Notes under the pieces: model-generated
What the model saw: only the letters and a program-made list of their open reading frames with translations
Told to the model about the DNA's origin: nothing
Databases searched by the model: none
DNA from: Youhaiella tibetensis
GTDB taxonomy: Bacteria; Pseudomonadota; Alphaproteobacteria; Rhizobiales; Devosiaceae
Assembly (NCBI RefSeq): GCF_008000755.1
Contig: NZ_CP041690.1
Coordinates: forward strand, 310,001 to 374,000
Length of the DNA: 64,000 nt
Direction of reading: 5' to 3'
Part shown: piece by piece, positions 34,603 to 42,779 of the stretch
Numbering within the stretch: position 1 is the first letter of the stretch
How the letters are laid out: every line of letters begins with the position of its first letter
Translations under genes and position numbers: made by a program

Positions 34603-35432
34603 CGCAAAAGACATTCCTGGCCGGCGACGGCGTCGAACTGGTCTACGAGGATCTTGGGCCCGCCGAGGGCGAGCCGATCGTGCTCTGCCACGGGCTGGCC
34701 GCAGCCGGCGTCCAGTTCCGGGCCGATGCCGACTATTTCGCCTCCAGGGGCTATCGCGTGCTGGTGCCCGATCTGCGCGGCCACGGCCATTCGGGCGCCC
34801 CCGCCTCCATGCGCGACGAGGATTTTTCCATCACGCGCATGGCCACCGATCTCATCGAGATGCTCGATCATGCCGGGCTCGCCGCCGTGCACTGGGTCGG
34901 CAATTCCCTGGGCGGCATCCTGGCGCTGGCCATTCTCGGCATCGCGCCCGAGCGCCTGAAGAGCCTGGCCACCTACGGCACCGCCTATACCCTGGCGCTG
35001 CCCTCGTTCCTGCCGCACCTTCTGCCGCTCGTCTATGGCGCCCTCGGCCCCAAGCTCACTGCCGAGCTCACCGCCCGCTCCACCACCAGCAATTCCGAGG
35101 CGCAGCGCCTCATCGCCAGCGTATTGCGCGATTTCTCCCCCCAGGCCGGCAAGGCCGTCGGCGCCAATGTCCGGCGCTACGATCTCATCGCCAATGCCAA
35201 GGCCTACAAGGGCCCGATCCTGTTGATGCGCGGCGGGCTCGACCATGGCGTCAACCGCGCCCTGCCGGTAACGCTCGAGGCCATGGCCGACCACCCCGAT
35301 TTCCACCTGCGGCACCTGCCCAAGGGCGGCCATGTCGCCAATCTCGACGTCCCCGACCAGTTCCGCGCGACCCTCGAGGAATTCTGGCGCGAGGTCGATG
35401 CGCGCACCGAAGGCGAAAGCGCGCCGGCCTAG
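34599..35432 (+). CDS. Alpha/beta hydrolase
   Basis: The 277-residue protein begins MTQKTFLAGDGVELVYEDLGPAEGEPIVLCHGLAA. The catalytic Ser is in GNSLGG, the oxyanion region in LCHGLAA, and the His in KGGHVANLDVP; the acid is probably Asp in GGLDHGVN. Its ATG overlaps the mbfA TGA, so it is co-translated with mbfA and may also be under iron control. The substrate is unknown. An upstream in-frame extension lies inside mbfA and is rejected. Confidence 0.87.
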   Translation: MTQKTFLAGDGVELVYEDLGPAEGEPIVLCHGLAAAGVQFRADADYFASRGYRVLVPDLRGHGHSGAPASMRDEDFSITRMATDLIEMLDHAGLAAVHWVGNSLGGILALAILGIAPERLKSLATYGTAYTLALPSFLPHLLPLVYGALGPKLTAELTARSTTSNSEAQRLIASVLRDFSPQAGKAVGANVRRYDLIANAKAYKGPILLMRGGLDHGVNRALPVTLEAMADHPDFHLRHLPKGGHVANLDVPDQFRATLEEFWREVDARTEGESAPA

Positions 35433-37045
35433 CCCAGCCCCACCAGGTCCGCTGCCTTGGAGCCCACCGCCATCGCCGGCGCGTTGGTATTGCCCGAGGG
35501 GATGAACGGCATGATCGAGCAGTCGATCACCCTCAGCCCCTCCACCCCGCGCACGCGCAGCTGCGCGTCCACCACCGCCATCGGGTCATGGTCCGGGCCC
35601 ATGCGCAACGAGCCCGAAGGGTGGTAGTTGGTCTTGACCGTCTGCCCGCAATAACGCGTCAGGCTCTCCTCGTCGTCGAGCGCCGTGCCGGGCAGCAGTT
35701 CGGCCGCGATCTTGGAACGGAACGGCTCCGTCGCCAGGATCTGGCGCGCGTGGCGCAGCGAGGCCAGGGTCAGCCGCAGGTCGTCCGGGTCGCCGAAGAA
35801 GTTGCAGTTGACCAGCGGCTGCGCCGCCGGGTCCGCCGAGCGCAGCTTCACCTCTCCGCGCGCCTTGGGCCGCAGGAGGCACGAGGTGAACGTCACCCCA
35901 TGGGTCGGCTCGGCCGAGGAGACGTCGCGGTCGAGATAGACGATCGGGGCGCAATAGAGCTGGATGGTCGGCCGCTCGCCGCCGTCCGGATCGTAGAAGA
36001 GGCAGCTCTCGATGCCCGTCGTCGTCACCGGTCCCGAATTGAACAGCAGGTATTGCAGTCCGTTGCGGATCATCGGCCAGCCGCGATCCTCCCCGAAATA
36101 GCCTGACTTGCCGCGCGTCGAGGCGATCACCGGCACCTCGTGGTGGTCCTGCAGGTTCTGTCCCACCCCCGGCAGGTCGACCTTTACCGCGATGCCGTGT
36201 TCGCCCAGATGCGCCGCCGGGCCGAGCCCGGAAAGCATCATCAGCTTGGCGCTGTTATAGGTGCCCGCCGCCACCAGCACTTCGCGCTCGGCGCGCACGG
36301 TCCTTTCCTGCCCGCCCTGCCGGTAGGCCAGCCCCACCGCCCGCTCGCCGTCAAAGAGGATGCGATCCACCCGCGCATCGGTGATCACCGTCAGCCGCTC
36401 GTCGCCCGCGAGCGGCTCGAGGAAGGCCTTGACCGCGTCCGAGCGCTCCTTGCGGCCGCGCCACTGCCCATAGGTGTGCTGCATGATGCCGACCCCGTTC
36501 TGGCGCGCCCCGTTGAAATCGGGGTTGTAGCTATGGCCAAGCCCCTGCGCCGCCAGCAGGAAGTCCTCGGTCGTGTCCGAGATATGGCCGGGGTCGGAAA
36601 CCTTCAGGTTACCCGAGATGCCGTGATACTTGTTGTTGAACCGCGCATTGGCCTCGATCCGGCGGAAATGCCCGAGCATGTCGTCGTAGGACCAGGCGTC
36701 GTTGCTGCCCAGGTACTCGGCCCAGCCGTCATAGTCTTCCTTCTGGCCGCGCATGTAGACCATGGCGTTGACCGCGCTTCCCCCGCCCAGCGCCTTGGCC
36801 ACCGGCACGATCGGCCCGCGCCCGCCCAGTTGCGGCTGCGGTACGGTGTGGTGCATCTCCAGGAAATCGTCGCGTCCCAGATACTTCATGTATCCGGCCG
36901 GCATCGCCATCAGTCGCGCCGTGCGCCGCGGCCCGCGTTCGATGATGGCGACCCTGAGCCCATAGTCGCGCACGAGCCGCATGGCCGCCACGCAGGCGGA
37001 CGAACCGCCTCCTGCGATGACGATGTCGTAGACCGGTTCTGTCAT
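35429..37045 (-). CDS. GMC-family FAD oxidoreductase (choline/alcohol dehydrogenase-like)
   Basis: The 538-residue protein has the N-terminal FAD motif YDIVIAGGGSSACVAAMRL, the GMC signature ALGGGSAVNAMVYMRGQKEDYDGW, and the C-terminal catalytic region KTNYHPSGSLRMG. GNTNAPAMAVGSKAADL closes the FAD site. It oxidises a primary alcohol; choline dehydrogenase-like proteins are the nearest named group, but the substrate cannot be fixed. ATG 37045 follows GGAGAG. The stop overlaps that of the convergent hydrolase gene by four bases. Confidence 0.92.
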   Translation of the reverse strand: MTEPVYDIVIAGGGSSACVAAMRLVRDYGLRVAIIERGPRRTARLMAMPAGYMKYLGRDDFLEMHHTVPQPQLGGRGPIVPVAKALGGGSAVNAMVYMRGQKEDYDGWAEYLGSNDAWSYDDMLGHFRRIEANARFNNKYHGISGNLKVSDPGHISDTTEDFLLAAQGLGHSYNPDFNGARQNGVGIMQHTYGQWRGRKERSDAVKAFLEPLAGDERLTVITDARVDRILFDGERAVGLAYRQGGQERTVRAEREVLVAAGTYNSAKLMMLSGLGPAAHLGEHGIAVKVDLPGVGQNLQDHHEVPVIASTRGKSGYFGEDRGWPMIRNGLQYLLFNSGPVTTTGIESCLFYDPDGGERPTIQLYCAPIVYLDRDVSSAEPTHGVTFTSCLLRPKARGEVKLRSADPAAQPLVNCNFFGDPDDLRLTLASLRHARQILATEPFRSKIAAELLPGTALDDEESLTRYCGQTVKTNYHPSGSLRMGPDHDPMAVVDAQLRVRGVEGLRVIDCSIMPFIPSGNTNAPAMAVGSKAADLVGLG

Positions 37046-37094
37046 GGATGAGTTCTCTCCCCGCCAAGTGATAGCGGCAGGGAGCGGCCGGCGT

Positions 37095-38429
37095 CTAGTT
37101 CCAGCGGGCCCGCGCGTCGCCCGGGGCAGCCACCCGCATGGCGGGCCGTGGCGGGGCGGCGACTGCCCGTTGCAGCATCGAGGCGATCAGCACGTCCTCG
37201 GGCATCGGCTGGCCGAAGAAGAAGCCTTGCCCCACGTCGCACCCCATGCCCTGCAGCACGATCATGTCGGCGGCCTTTTCCACCCCGATCCCCACCGTCA
37301 CGCAGCCGAGCAGGTGCGCCAGGTCGATGACCGAACGGCAGGCGGTGGATTTGACCAGGTCCACCGCGCAATCGCCCACGAAGGCACGGTCGACCTTGAG
37401 CTCGGCGATCGGCAGCGCCCGCAGGTTGGCGAGCGAGAGCCCGCCATGCCCGAACTCGTCGATCGCCAGGTAGGTTCCGCAGGCGGTGAGCCCCCGACTC
37501 ACCGCCTGCACTTCGGCCAGGTTTTGATGGATCTGCGCTTCGGTGACGTCCAGCAGCAGACCTGGCCATTTGTGGTGTTTGGGGCCGTAGGCGAGCACCA
37601 GCTCGCTGATCGGCAGGTTGAGGAGGCCCGTCATGGGCATGTTGACCGCCAGCCGCAGCGGAATGCCGAGCCGGGAGAAATGCGTGGCCGCCTTGAGCGC
37701 GCTGATCAGCGCCCGCTCGGCGAGCGCCAGCAGGTCGCCTTCGCTGGCTCCGGTCATGAATTCAGCCGGGCGCAGCAGCCCCAGCTCAGGGTGCCGCAGC
37801 CGCGCGAACGTCTCGACGCCGGCGATCTGGCGCTTCTTGAGGTCGATCTTGGGCTGGTACCAGAATTCGATCTGGTTGCGCGCCAGCGCGTCGTGCACGT
37901 CCACGAGCGGCCCGCTGCCGGGCGCCGCCAGCTTCTGGTCCAACAGCAGCCTGCGCACCGCGCTTGCCGAGATCGGCTTGCCGAGCGGGGCCAGCATGTT
38001 GAGCGCCTCGCGCACGCCCATGCGGCGCATCGACTCCACCACGGGCGAACCCTGCGGGCCCACCAGTTGCACCCCGCCCGAGAACCGGGCCTGGCCAAGC
38101 CGCTCGAGCACGTCGAGGGCCTGTTCGCCCTGGGCGCGGACATCGAGGAAAATGAGTTCGGGCGTGGAGCGCCGCAACCCTGCGGCAAGGGTTTCGCCTT
38201 TGGCGAACAGCACGGCGTCCACGCCCGATGCCGATAGCATCGCTGCCAGTTGTTGGGCGCTCGCGGCGTCCGGATCGACGATGAAGATCAGAGAGCGGGG
38301 AGGGGCGACGGTTCCACAGGCGCCCGGCTGCGTATCGGCGGCCAGGCCAGAGGGGATTGTATCGATCCCGGTGGTTCCAGCGTCGATGCCATCCAGCATC
38401 TGGAACCAGGTGCGCAATTCTTTGAGCAT
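37095..38429 (-). CDS. REC-like plus degenerate EAL domain protein
   Basis: The 444-residue protein starts at MLKELRTWFQMLDG. A receiver-like domain (SLIFIVDPDAASAQQLAAML, LIFLDVRAQG, PLGKPIS) precedes an EAL domain. EAL motifs are altered: ETF for EAL, IDEFGHG for IDDFGTG, and GIGVEK for AEGVET, so one metal Asp is Glu and a catalytic Glu is Ile. Other residues (Asn in LAVNMP, Glu in DVTEAQ, Lys in LKVDRAF, Gln in GQGFFF) remain. It probably binds rather than hydrolyses cyclic di-GMP, or is a protein-interaction module. Confidence 0.82.
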   Translation of the reverse strand: MLKELRTWFQMLDGIDAGTTGIDTIPSGLAADTQPGACGTVAPPRSLIFIVDPDAASAQQLAAMLSASGVDAVLFAKGETLAAGLRRSTPELIFLDVRAQGEQALDVLERLGQARFSGGVQLVGPQGSPVVESMRRMGVREALNMLAPLGKPISASAVRRLLLDQKLAAPGSGPLVDVHDALARNQIEFWYQPKIDLKKRQIAGVETFARLRHPELGLLRPAEFMTGASEGDLLALAERALISALKAATHFSRLGIPLRLAVNMPMTGLLNLPISELVLAYGPKHHKWPGLLLDVTEAQIHQNLAEVQAVSRGLTACGTYLAIDEFGHGGLSLANLRALPIAELKVDRAFVGDCAVDLVKSTACRSVIDLAHLLGCVTVGIGVEKAADMIVLQGMGCDVGQGFFFGQPMPEDVLIASMLQRAVAAPPRPAMRVAAPGDARARWN

Positions 38430-38517
38430 TATCGAACCAGAGCGCCGTCCTGGCGCATATAAGCGCAAGCTATAGGGGCAACCCCTTAAGACGGGATGTG
38501 CCCAAAGCCTTGCATTT

Positions 38518-39042
38518 TCATGGCTTTGTCAGTCCCCTGGTAACCGCGCCGGCCCTGCGGCGGCGTGGCTTCAGGATCAGCCAGCCGCCGGCCGCCAGCA
38601 CCAGTCCGCCGGCCACCACGAGGCTCCCGAGCGAGGGCCCCGCGCCCGGACCGAACACCACCTGATTCATGATCCGCCCCGGCGCCAGCGTGAAGATGCC
38701 GGTCACCGCCAGCGCGACGACGTAAAGGCTCTGCATCGTGCGCCGATGCGCGCCGATCCGTCCGGCCCGGGCGTGGCCCACGCCCTTGTAGAGGGCGTAG
38801 AGCGTGAAGACCGAAACCAGGTGGATGGGGCTGAACGGCCCGAGCATGCGGATTTCCCAGATGAGGAAAGAGCTGGCGGCGACCACCACCATCAGCGCCA
38901 CCCAGGCCCGGCCGAGGCCCCTGTGCCGGTCATTGCCCTTGGGTAGGAACAGGGTCACCCCGCCGATGGCGAACGCGGCCATGCCCGCCAGCGCGTGAAT
39001 CTGGATGATGGGCGAGGCGACCAGAAGCGGTTCCAGGCTCAT
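38518..39042 (-). CDS. DUF2306 family membrane protein
   Basis: The 174-residue protein has four or five membrane helices with IIQIHALAGMAAFAIGGVTLFLPKGNDRHRGLGRAWVALM and GRIGAHRRTMQSLYVVAL. The paired His in IHALAG and AHRRTM is typical of DUF2306 proteins. The function is unknown. It starts seven bases after the upstream membrane-protein stop and forms an operon with it, divergent from a LytTR regulator. Confidence 0.75.
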   Translation of the reverse strand: MSLEPLLVASPIIQIHALAGMAAFAIGGVTLFLPKGNDRHRGLGRAWVALMVVVAASSFLIWEIRMLGPFSPIHLVSVFTLYALYKGVGHARAGRIGAHRRTMQSLYVVALAVTGIFTLAPGRIMNQVVFGPGAGPSLGSLVVAGGLVLAAGGWLILKPRRRRAGAVTRGLTKP

Positions 39043-39049
39043 CGCCGCC

Positions 39050-39544
39050 TCACGCCATCGCCACGCGCAGGCGCAGGCCCGTGCGTACCAGCATCATCGT
39101 GCAGAAGAACCCCGAGACCAGCGCCGTCACCAGCTGGAAGCCGCCGCTCGCCGCTGTCGCCGGATCGATCGCGCCGATGACCGAGGCGACATAGTGGCTG
39201 GCAAAGATGGCAAGGATCACGAGGAGCGAGGTCAGTTCGCCCTTGATGCGCAGCCGCCCGTCCGCGAGCCGCACTGCCGCGTTGCGCCGCTCCAGCGCCA
39301 CGCCCGCCGCGCCGCCCGCCACCATGCCCAGCACGAACCCTTCGAGCGTCGCCGCGCCGAACCCGGCGCTGGCCAGCCCGCTGAGCGCCAGCCCCGCCAC
39401 GATCAGCGGAAACACCACCAGCCGGCTCACGGTCACGTCGCGGTCCTGCATGCGGCGCACGCCGATCACCAGCACCAGGAGCAGGGCGCCCCAGACCCAG
39501 CCGGGCGTATGAGTGAGAATGTCGAGGAAGGAAGGCTGCTGCAT
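39050..39544 (-). CDS. Membrane protein, DUF6622-like
   Basis: The 164-residue protein starts at ATG 39544 (MQQPSFLDILTHTPGWVWGALLLVLVIGVRRMQDRDV) with GGAG upstream. About five membrane segments follow. The PSFLDILTHTPGWVW opening resembles DUF6622 proteins. It is co-transcribed with the DUF2306 gene and faces the LytTR gene, a grouping that suggests control by that regulator. Longer upstream frame rejected. Confidence 0.7.
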   Translation of the reverse strand: MQQPSFLDILTHTPGWVWGALLLVLVIGVRRMQDRDVTVSRLVVFPLIVAGLALSGLASAGFGAATLEGFVLGMVAGGAAGVALERRNAAVRLADGRLRIKGELTSLLVILAIFASHYVASVIGAIDPATAASGGFQLVTALVSGFFCTMMLVRTGLRLRVAMA

Positions 39545-39629
39545 TTTTGTCGATTCTCCATTCTGGGCGGCGCCCCTGCGGCCCGCCGTCGGTGCAGCGG
39601 TCTTGACGCGCCCCTCGCGGCCCGGCAAA

Positions 39630-39649
39630 TCCGGATACGTCAATCCGGA
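39630..39649. promoter_or_regulatory. Inverted repeat between the LytTR gene and the DUF operon
   Basis: TCCGGAT-ACGTCA-ATCCGGA is a perfect 7-bp inverted repeat with a 6-base spacer, placed between the divergent starts. It is a candidate operator for the LytTR protein. Confidence 0.5.
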
Positions 39650-39658
39650 ACCTGCTTC

Positions 39659-40459
39659 GTGAACAGCAGCCCCCTGCATTTCGCGCTTCGTGAATTACGG
39701 CTGAGCTTTTCCAATCCCCGCGCCCTGGGGGTGATGCTGGTCGTCGCCGTGGTCCTGGGCCTGGCCGGCCCCTTCGGCACCTTCCAGCAATTGGGGACCG
39801 CCGCCCGCTTCGGCTACTGGGCCGTCATCGTCATCGCCACCTATGGCGTCGGCCTCTTCGTCTCCATGCTTGCCCTCGCCATGGTGCGCCCCCGGTTGTC
39901 CAACCGCGCCGTGCTCACCCTTGTCCTCGCACTCGCGTCGGCCATCCCCGTCGCGGTCACCGTGACCGTGGTCAACATGGTTTTCCTCGGCGAACGCCTG
40001 CCCGATCCGGGCGGGTTCGTCACCCTTGTCCTCAACTGCTTCGTCATCACCCTTGGCGTGGCGGTGCTTGTCGTGCTGGCTGTCCGCAACGGCAGTGCCG
40101 TGCAGGAGACGCCCGCCGCGCAGCCATCGCCCGCCGCGCCCGAGCCCCCCGCACTCTTCAAGCGCCTGCCCCTGCCGCAACGCGGCGCACTATGCTATCT
40201 GACGATGCAGGACCACTACGTAGACGTCGTCACCGACCGCGGCCACGCCCTGATCCTGATGCGCCTTTCCGACGCCATCGCCGAGACTGCTCCCGTCCGG
40301 GGCCTGCAGATCCATCGTTCGCACTGGATCGCTCTCGACGCCGTCAGGGGTGTCAGCAAGGATGATGGTAAGGCGCTGGTAGAAATGTCGGACGGGGTCC
40401 GCCTGCCTGTCAGCCGCTCCTATCTCGCGGCCGCGCGGGAAGCTGGTCTTGTCGTCTGA
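39659..40459 (+). CDS. Membrane-anchored LytTR DNA-binding regulator
   Basis: The 266-residue protein begins at GTG 39659. Four membrane helices fill the first half (ALGVMLVVAVVLGLAGPFG; FGYWAVIVIATYGVGLFVSML; LTLVLALASAIPVAVTVTVV; LVLNCFVITLGVAVLVVLAV). A Pro-rich linker and a C-terminal LytTR domain follow (YLTMQDHYVDVVTDRGHALILMRLSDAIAE; GLQIHRSHWIALDAV). HRSHWI and VSRSY are standard LytTR motifs. It has no receiver domain, so it may sense a membrane signal directly. Targets probably include the divergent membrane-protein pair. Confidence 0.88.
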   Translation: MNSSPLHFALRELRLSFSNPRALGVMLVVAVVLGLAGPFGTFQQLGTAARFGYWAVIVIATYGVGLFVSMLALAMVRPRLSNRAVLTLVLALASAIPVAVTVTVVNMVFLGERLPDPGGFVTLVLNCFVITLGVAVLVVLAVRNGSAVQETPAAQPSPAAPEPPALFKRLPLPQRGALCYLTMQDHYVDVVTDRGHALILMRLSDAIAETAPVRGLQIHRSHWIALDAVRGVSKDDGKALVEMSDGVRLPVSRSYLAAAREAGLVV

Positions 40460-40572
40460 TGGTGTCGCCGCGTGCCTGAAAATCGTCTCAAATTTTATCG
40501 ATTGAGCACCGTGGAATTTAGCAGCTTGGGCTTAGTGATGGCTCTCGGAACATCCGCGTATGGAGTGAGTTT

Positions 40573-40890
40573 ATGAGAGAGAGGCAGCAGCGGATTGCAG
40601 TGGCGATCGTTGGCGAGCTCGAGCGCCAGGCCGCTGCAGGTGTGCCGCGGGCGCCCATCATCCACGAGCGCTTCGGCTTTAAGGAATACGATATCGACGG
40701 CACGCTCGACATCGAAGCCATTGCCATTGTTGTCGATTCCGCACTCGACCTCATGCCCGATCCCGTCGAGATCCTGGCGCCCAACGCCAATGATCGCCGC
40801 ACCGGCCGCGACCGCCGCCAGGGCAACCAGGGCTGGACCGACGCCGAACGGCGCTCGGGCAAGGACCGCCGCAAGCCCGAGGAAGACTGA
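40573..40890 (+). CDS. Hypothetical protein with repeated DRR motif (105 aa)
   Basis: ATG 40573 has GGAG upstream. The N-terminal two thirds are a compact mixed sequence (QQRIAVAIVGELERQAAAG; GFKEYDIDGTLDIEAIAIVVDSALDLMP). The C-terminal tail is basic with two related motifs, NDRRTGRDRRQG and AERRSGKDRRKP. These resemble the (D/E)RRxGxDRR linear motif found at the ends of various bacterial proteins. No function is assigned. Confidence 0.65.
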   Translation: MRERQQRIAVAIVGELERQAAAGVPRAPIIHERFGFKEYDIDGTLDIEAIAIVVDSALDLMPDPVEILAPNANDRRTGRDRRQGNQGWTDAERRSGKDRRKPEED

Positions 40891-40979
40891 GCGCCGGGGT
40901 CCAGCTTTTCGCGCCGCGCAACGCCGCTGCGCGCCCGGCGCCAGTGGTAAAACCGGCCGAACCGGCCTATGTTCTACCC

Positions 40980-41657
40980 ATGATGCAATTGAAGCCCTTT
41001 CAGGCCGCCATATTCGATATGGACGGCACGATACTCGATACAGAACTCGTCTTCCGCTCGATCGTTTTCGAAGTCGCCGGCCAGCTCGGCTATGAGATGA
41101 CCGATACGGTCCACAAGTCCATGGTCGGCTCCAGCCACGAGACCACCAACCGCCTGCTGGTCGAGGCCTACGGCGTCGCCTTCCCCTATGCCATCTTCGA
41201 TGAGAAGTGCCGTTTCATGATGCGCGAGCGCATGCATGAGGATGTGCCCGTCAAGGCCGGCGCTCGCGAGATTCTCGCCGAGCTGCGCGGCCGCGGCATT
41301 CCCACCGCCATCGCCACCTCCTCGCGCAACGCCCACGCCACCGCCCACCTGGGCGCGGCCCAGCTCATCGGCATGTTCGATACCATCGTCACCCGCGACG
41401 ATGTCGCCAATCCCAAGCCGCATCCCGAGCCCTACCTGCTCGCCGCCGGTCGGCTGGGGGTCGAGCCCGTTCACTGCCTGGCGCTCGAGGATTCCCACTC
41501 GGGCGTCCGCGCTGCTTCGGCCGCCGGCATGCAGACCATCATGATCCCCGATCTGGTCGGCCCGAATGACGAGATTCGCGCGCTCTGCTTTGCGGTGATG
41601 GAAAGCCTGCACCAGGTGCGCGAGGCCGCCTTTCCCGTGGTCGAACTGACGCGCTAG
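40980..41657 (+). CDS. HAD-superfamily hydrolase (beta-phosphoglucomutase-like)
   Basis: The 225-residue protein has motif I AAIFDMDGTILDTE, motif II AIATSS, Lys in ANPKPHPEP and motif IV LALEDSHSGVRAASAAGMQ. DSHSGVRAA with a helical cap places it with subfamily IA phosphatases and phosphoglucomutases. The substrate is unknown. CTATGT at 40968-40973 ends shortly before the ATG, so the mRNA may be leaderless. A second ATG follows at 40983. Confidence 0.88.
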   Translation: MMQLKPFQAAIFDMDGTILDTELVFRSIVFEVAGQLGYEMTDTVHKSMVGSSHETTNRLLVEAYGVAFPYAIFDEKCRFMMRERMHEDVPVKAGAREILAELRGRGIPTAIATSSRNAHATAHLGAAQLIGMFDTIVTRDDVANPKPHPEPYLLAAGRLGVEPVHCLALEDSHSGVRAASAAGMQTIMIPDLVGPNDEIRALCFAVMESLHQVREAAFPVVELTR

Positions 41658-41683
41658 TCCGTCCACAGCTTATCCACAGGCGC

Positions 41684-42415
41684 TCAGATCCTGCGCGCCT
41701 TGAGGATTTCCGGGATCGCGGTCGACATCAGTAACACCGCCGCGCCCACCAGCAGCGCGCCCCCGATGCTGCCATAGAGCAGCACCCCCACGATCCCGCC
41801 GATGATGAAGGCGAGGATCGTCATGGCGTGGAGCCGCAGGCGCGAGCGGTTCGCCGGCCATTCCTCGGCCGGCTCGACCCCGCGCTTGACGTCGAACAGC
41901 GTCGCCAGCTCGATTCCCATATCGGTGGCCATGCCTGAGACATGGGTGGTGCGCACCCGCGCGTTGGAAATGCGCGTGGCCGAGGCGTTCTGCAGGCCCA
42001 TGAGGAAACTGAGCCCGATGATCAGCACCACGCTCCTGTGGATGCCCGGCAGCCACAGGTCCGCCATGCCGAAAAGCCCCAGCAGCGCCGCCTCGGTGAG
42101 GATCGAGAAGGCATAGACCGCCCGCACCTTCTTGCGTCGCCCATAGTTGATCATGAGCGAAGACGCCCAGGCCCCGAAGATGAAGGCAGTGACGATGCTG
42201 CCATAGAGCAGCGCCATGAGGAGATTGCCGGTCGCCAGGTAGTCCGAGAGCGCCGAGACATTGCCGGTCATGTTGGCCGAGTAATACCCAACGGCATGGA
42301 AGCCAGCCGCGTTCACGGCGCCCGCCACCCCCGCCAGGATGGAGGCCAGTCGGACATCGACTTCGACGGTTCGTTCGTCGCCTTCGTGGAGCAGCATCGG
42401 TCGTCTTGTGCGCAT
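41684..42415 (-). CDS. DUF1275 (YoaK) family membrane protein
   Basis: The 243-residue protein has six membrane segments. ASILAGVAGAVNAAGFHAVGYYSANMTGNVSALS is the family's first-helix signature (Y/F-x-S-x-MTGN), and LSFLMGLQNASATRISNARVRTTHVSGMATDMGIELA is the second, including the THVSG-TD motif. The function of YoaK-like proteins is not settled. The cytoplasmic N terminus is charged. Confidence 0.88.
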   Translation of the reverse strand: MRTRRPMLLHEGDERTVEVDVRLASILAGVAGAVNAAGFHAVGYYSANMTGNVSALSDYLATGNLLMALLYGSIVTAFIFGAWASSLMINYGRRKKVRAVYAFSILTEAALLGLFGMADLWLPGIHRSVVLIIGLSFLMGLQNASATRISNARVRTTHVSGMATDMGIELATLFDVKRGVEPAEEWPANRSRLRLHAMTILAFIIGGIVGVLLYGSIGGALLVGAAVLLMSTAIPEILKARRI

Positions 42416-42779
42416 CGGGGGCGGAATCGCCCGGGCAGGACCTTCCCAATAGCACCCGCGCGGCGCCTCCGGCCAGCCGTCCCGCGTTGCAGCCGGGCAC
42501 CAGCGGCGCCCAAATCGTTAAAATTGCGACGGGTCTGGTAATTAACCATTTGCCCTGGATGCCATTGGCCGCAACTCCTTCCAGGAATTGAGGTATCAAG
42601 CTCTGCGGAGCCCGTTAACCGTGTTTTAAGACGTTAGCGCACATGGTTAAGCAGATGTAAATTCTGGGTTCCCTCCCGGCTTGGCCTCCGCTAGGGTGCC
42701 GCCCGGGAACAGACGAAAAATCTGGGGTCGCTAGCCGGGCTTGGCTAACTAGGGCGGCGTCGGGGAAAGACGGGGCGTA
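42416..42779. other. Long intergenic region with CtrA box and promoter of the SleB-like gene
   Basis: This 364-base gap separates two divergent genes. It is AT-richer than its surroundings. It holds a perfect CtrA box at 42615-42629 and a half-matching TTAA-N7-TAAA at 42647-42661. The final 120 bases contain GC-rich imperfect repeats (CCGGCTTGGC, GCCGGGCTTGGC). No further gene is seen. Confidence 0.6.
42615..42629. promoter_or_regulatory. CtrA box upstream of the SleB-like hydrolase
   Basis: TTAA-CCGTGTT-TTAA is a perfect TTAA-N7-TTAA site, about 150 bases upstream of the hydrolase start. Confidence 0.7.

Noticed and set aside
39005-39658. A long N-terminal extension of the LytTR protein
   Set aside because: It would overlap the divergent membrane-protein genes and is low-complexity His/Arg/Gln-rich. 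The GTG at 39659 gives the expected membrane domain.
41670-41678. TTATCCACA, a perfect DnaA box
   Set aside because: It is a single copy downstream of a HAD gene, without clustered boxes, an AT-rich unwinding region or replication genes. It is not an origin.
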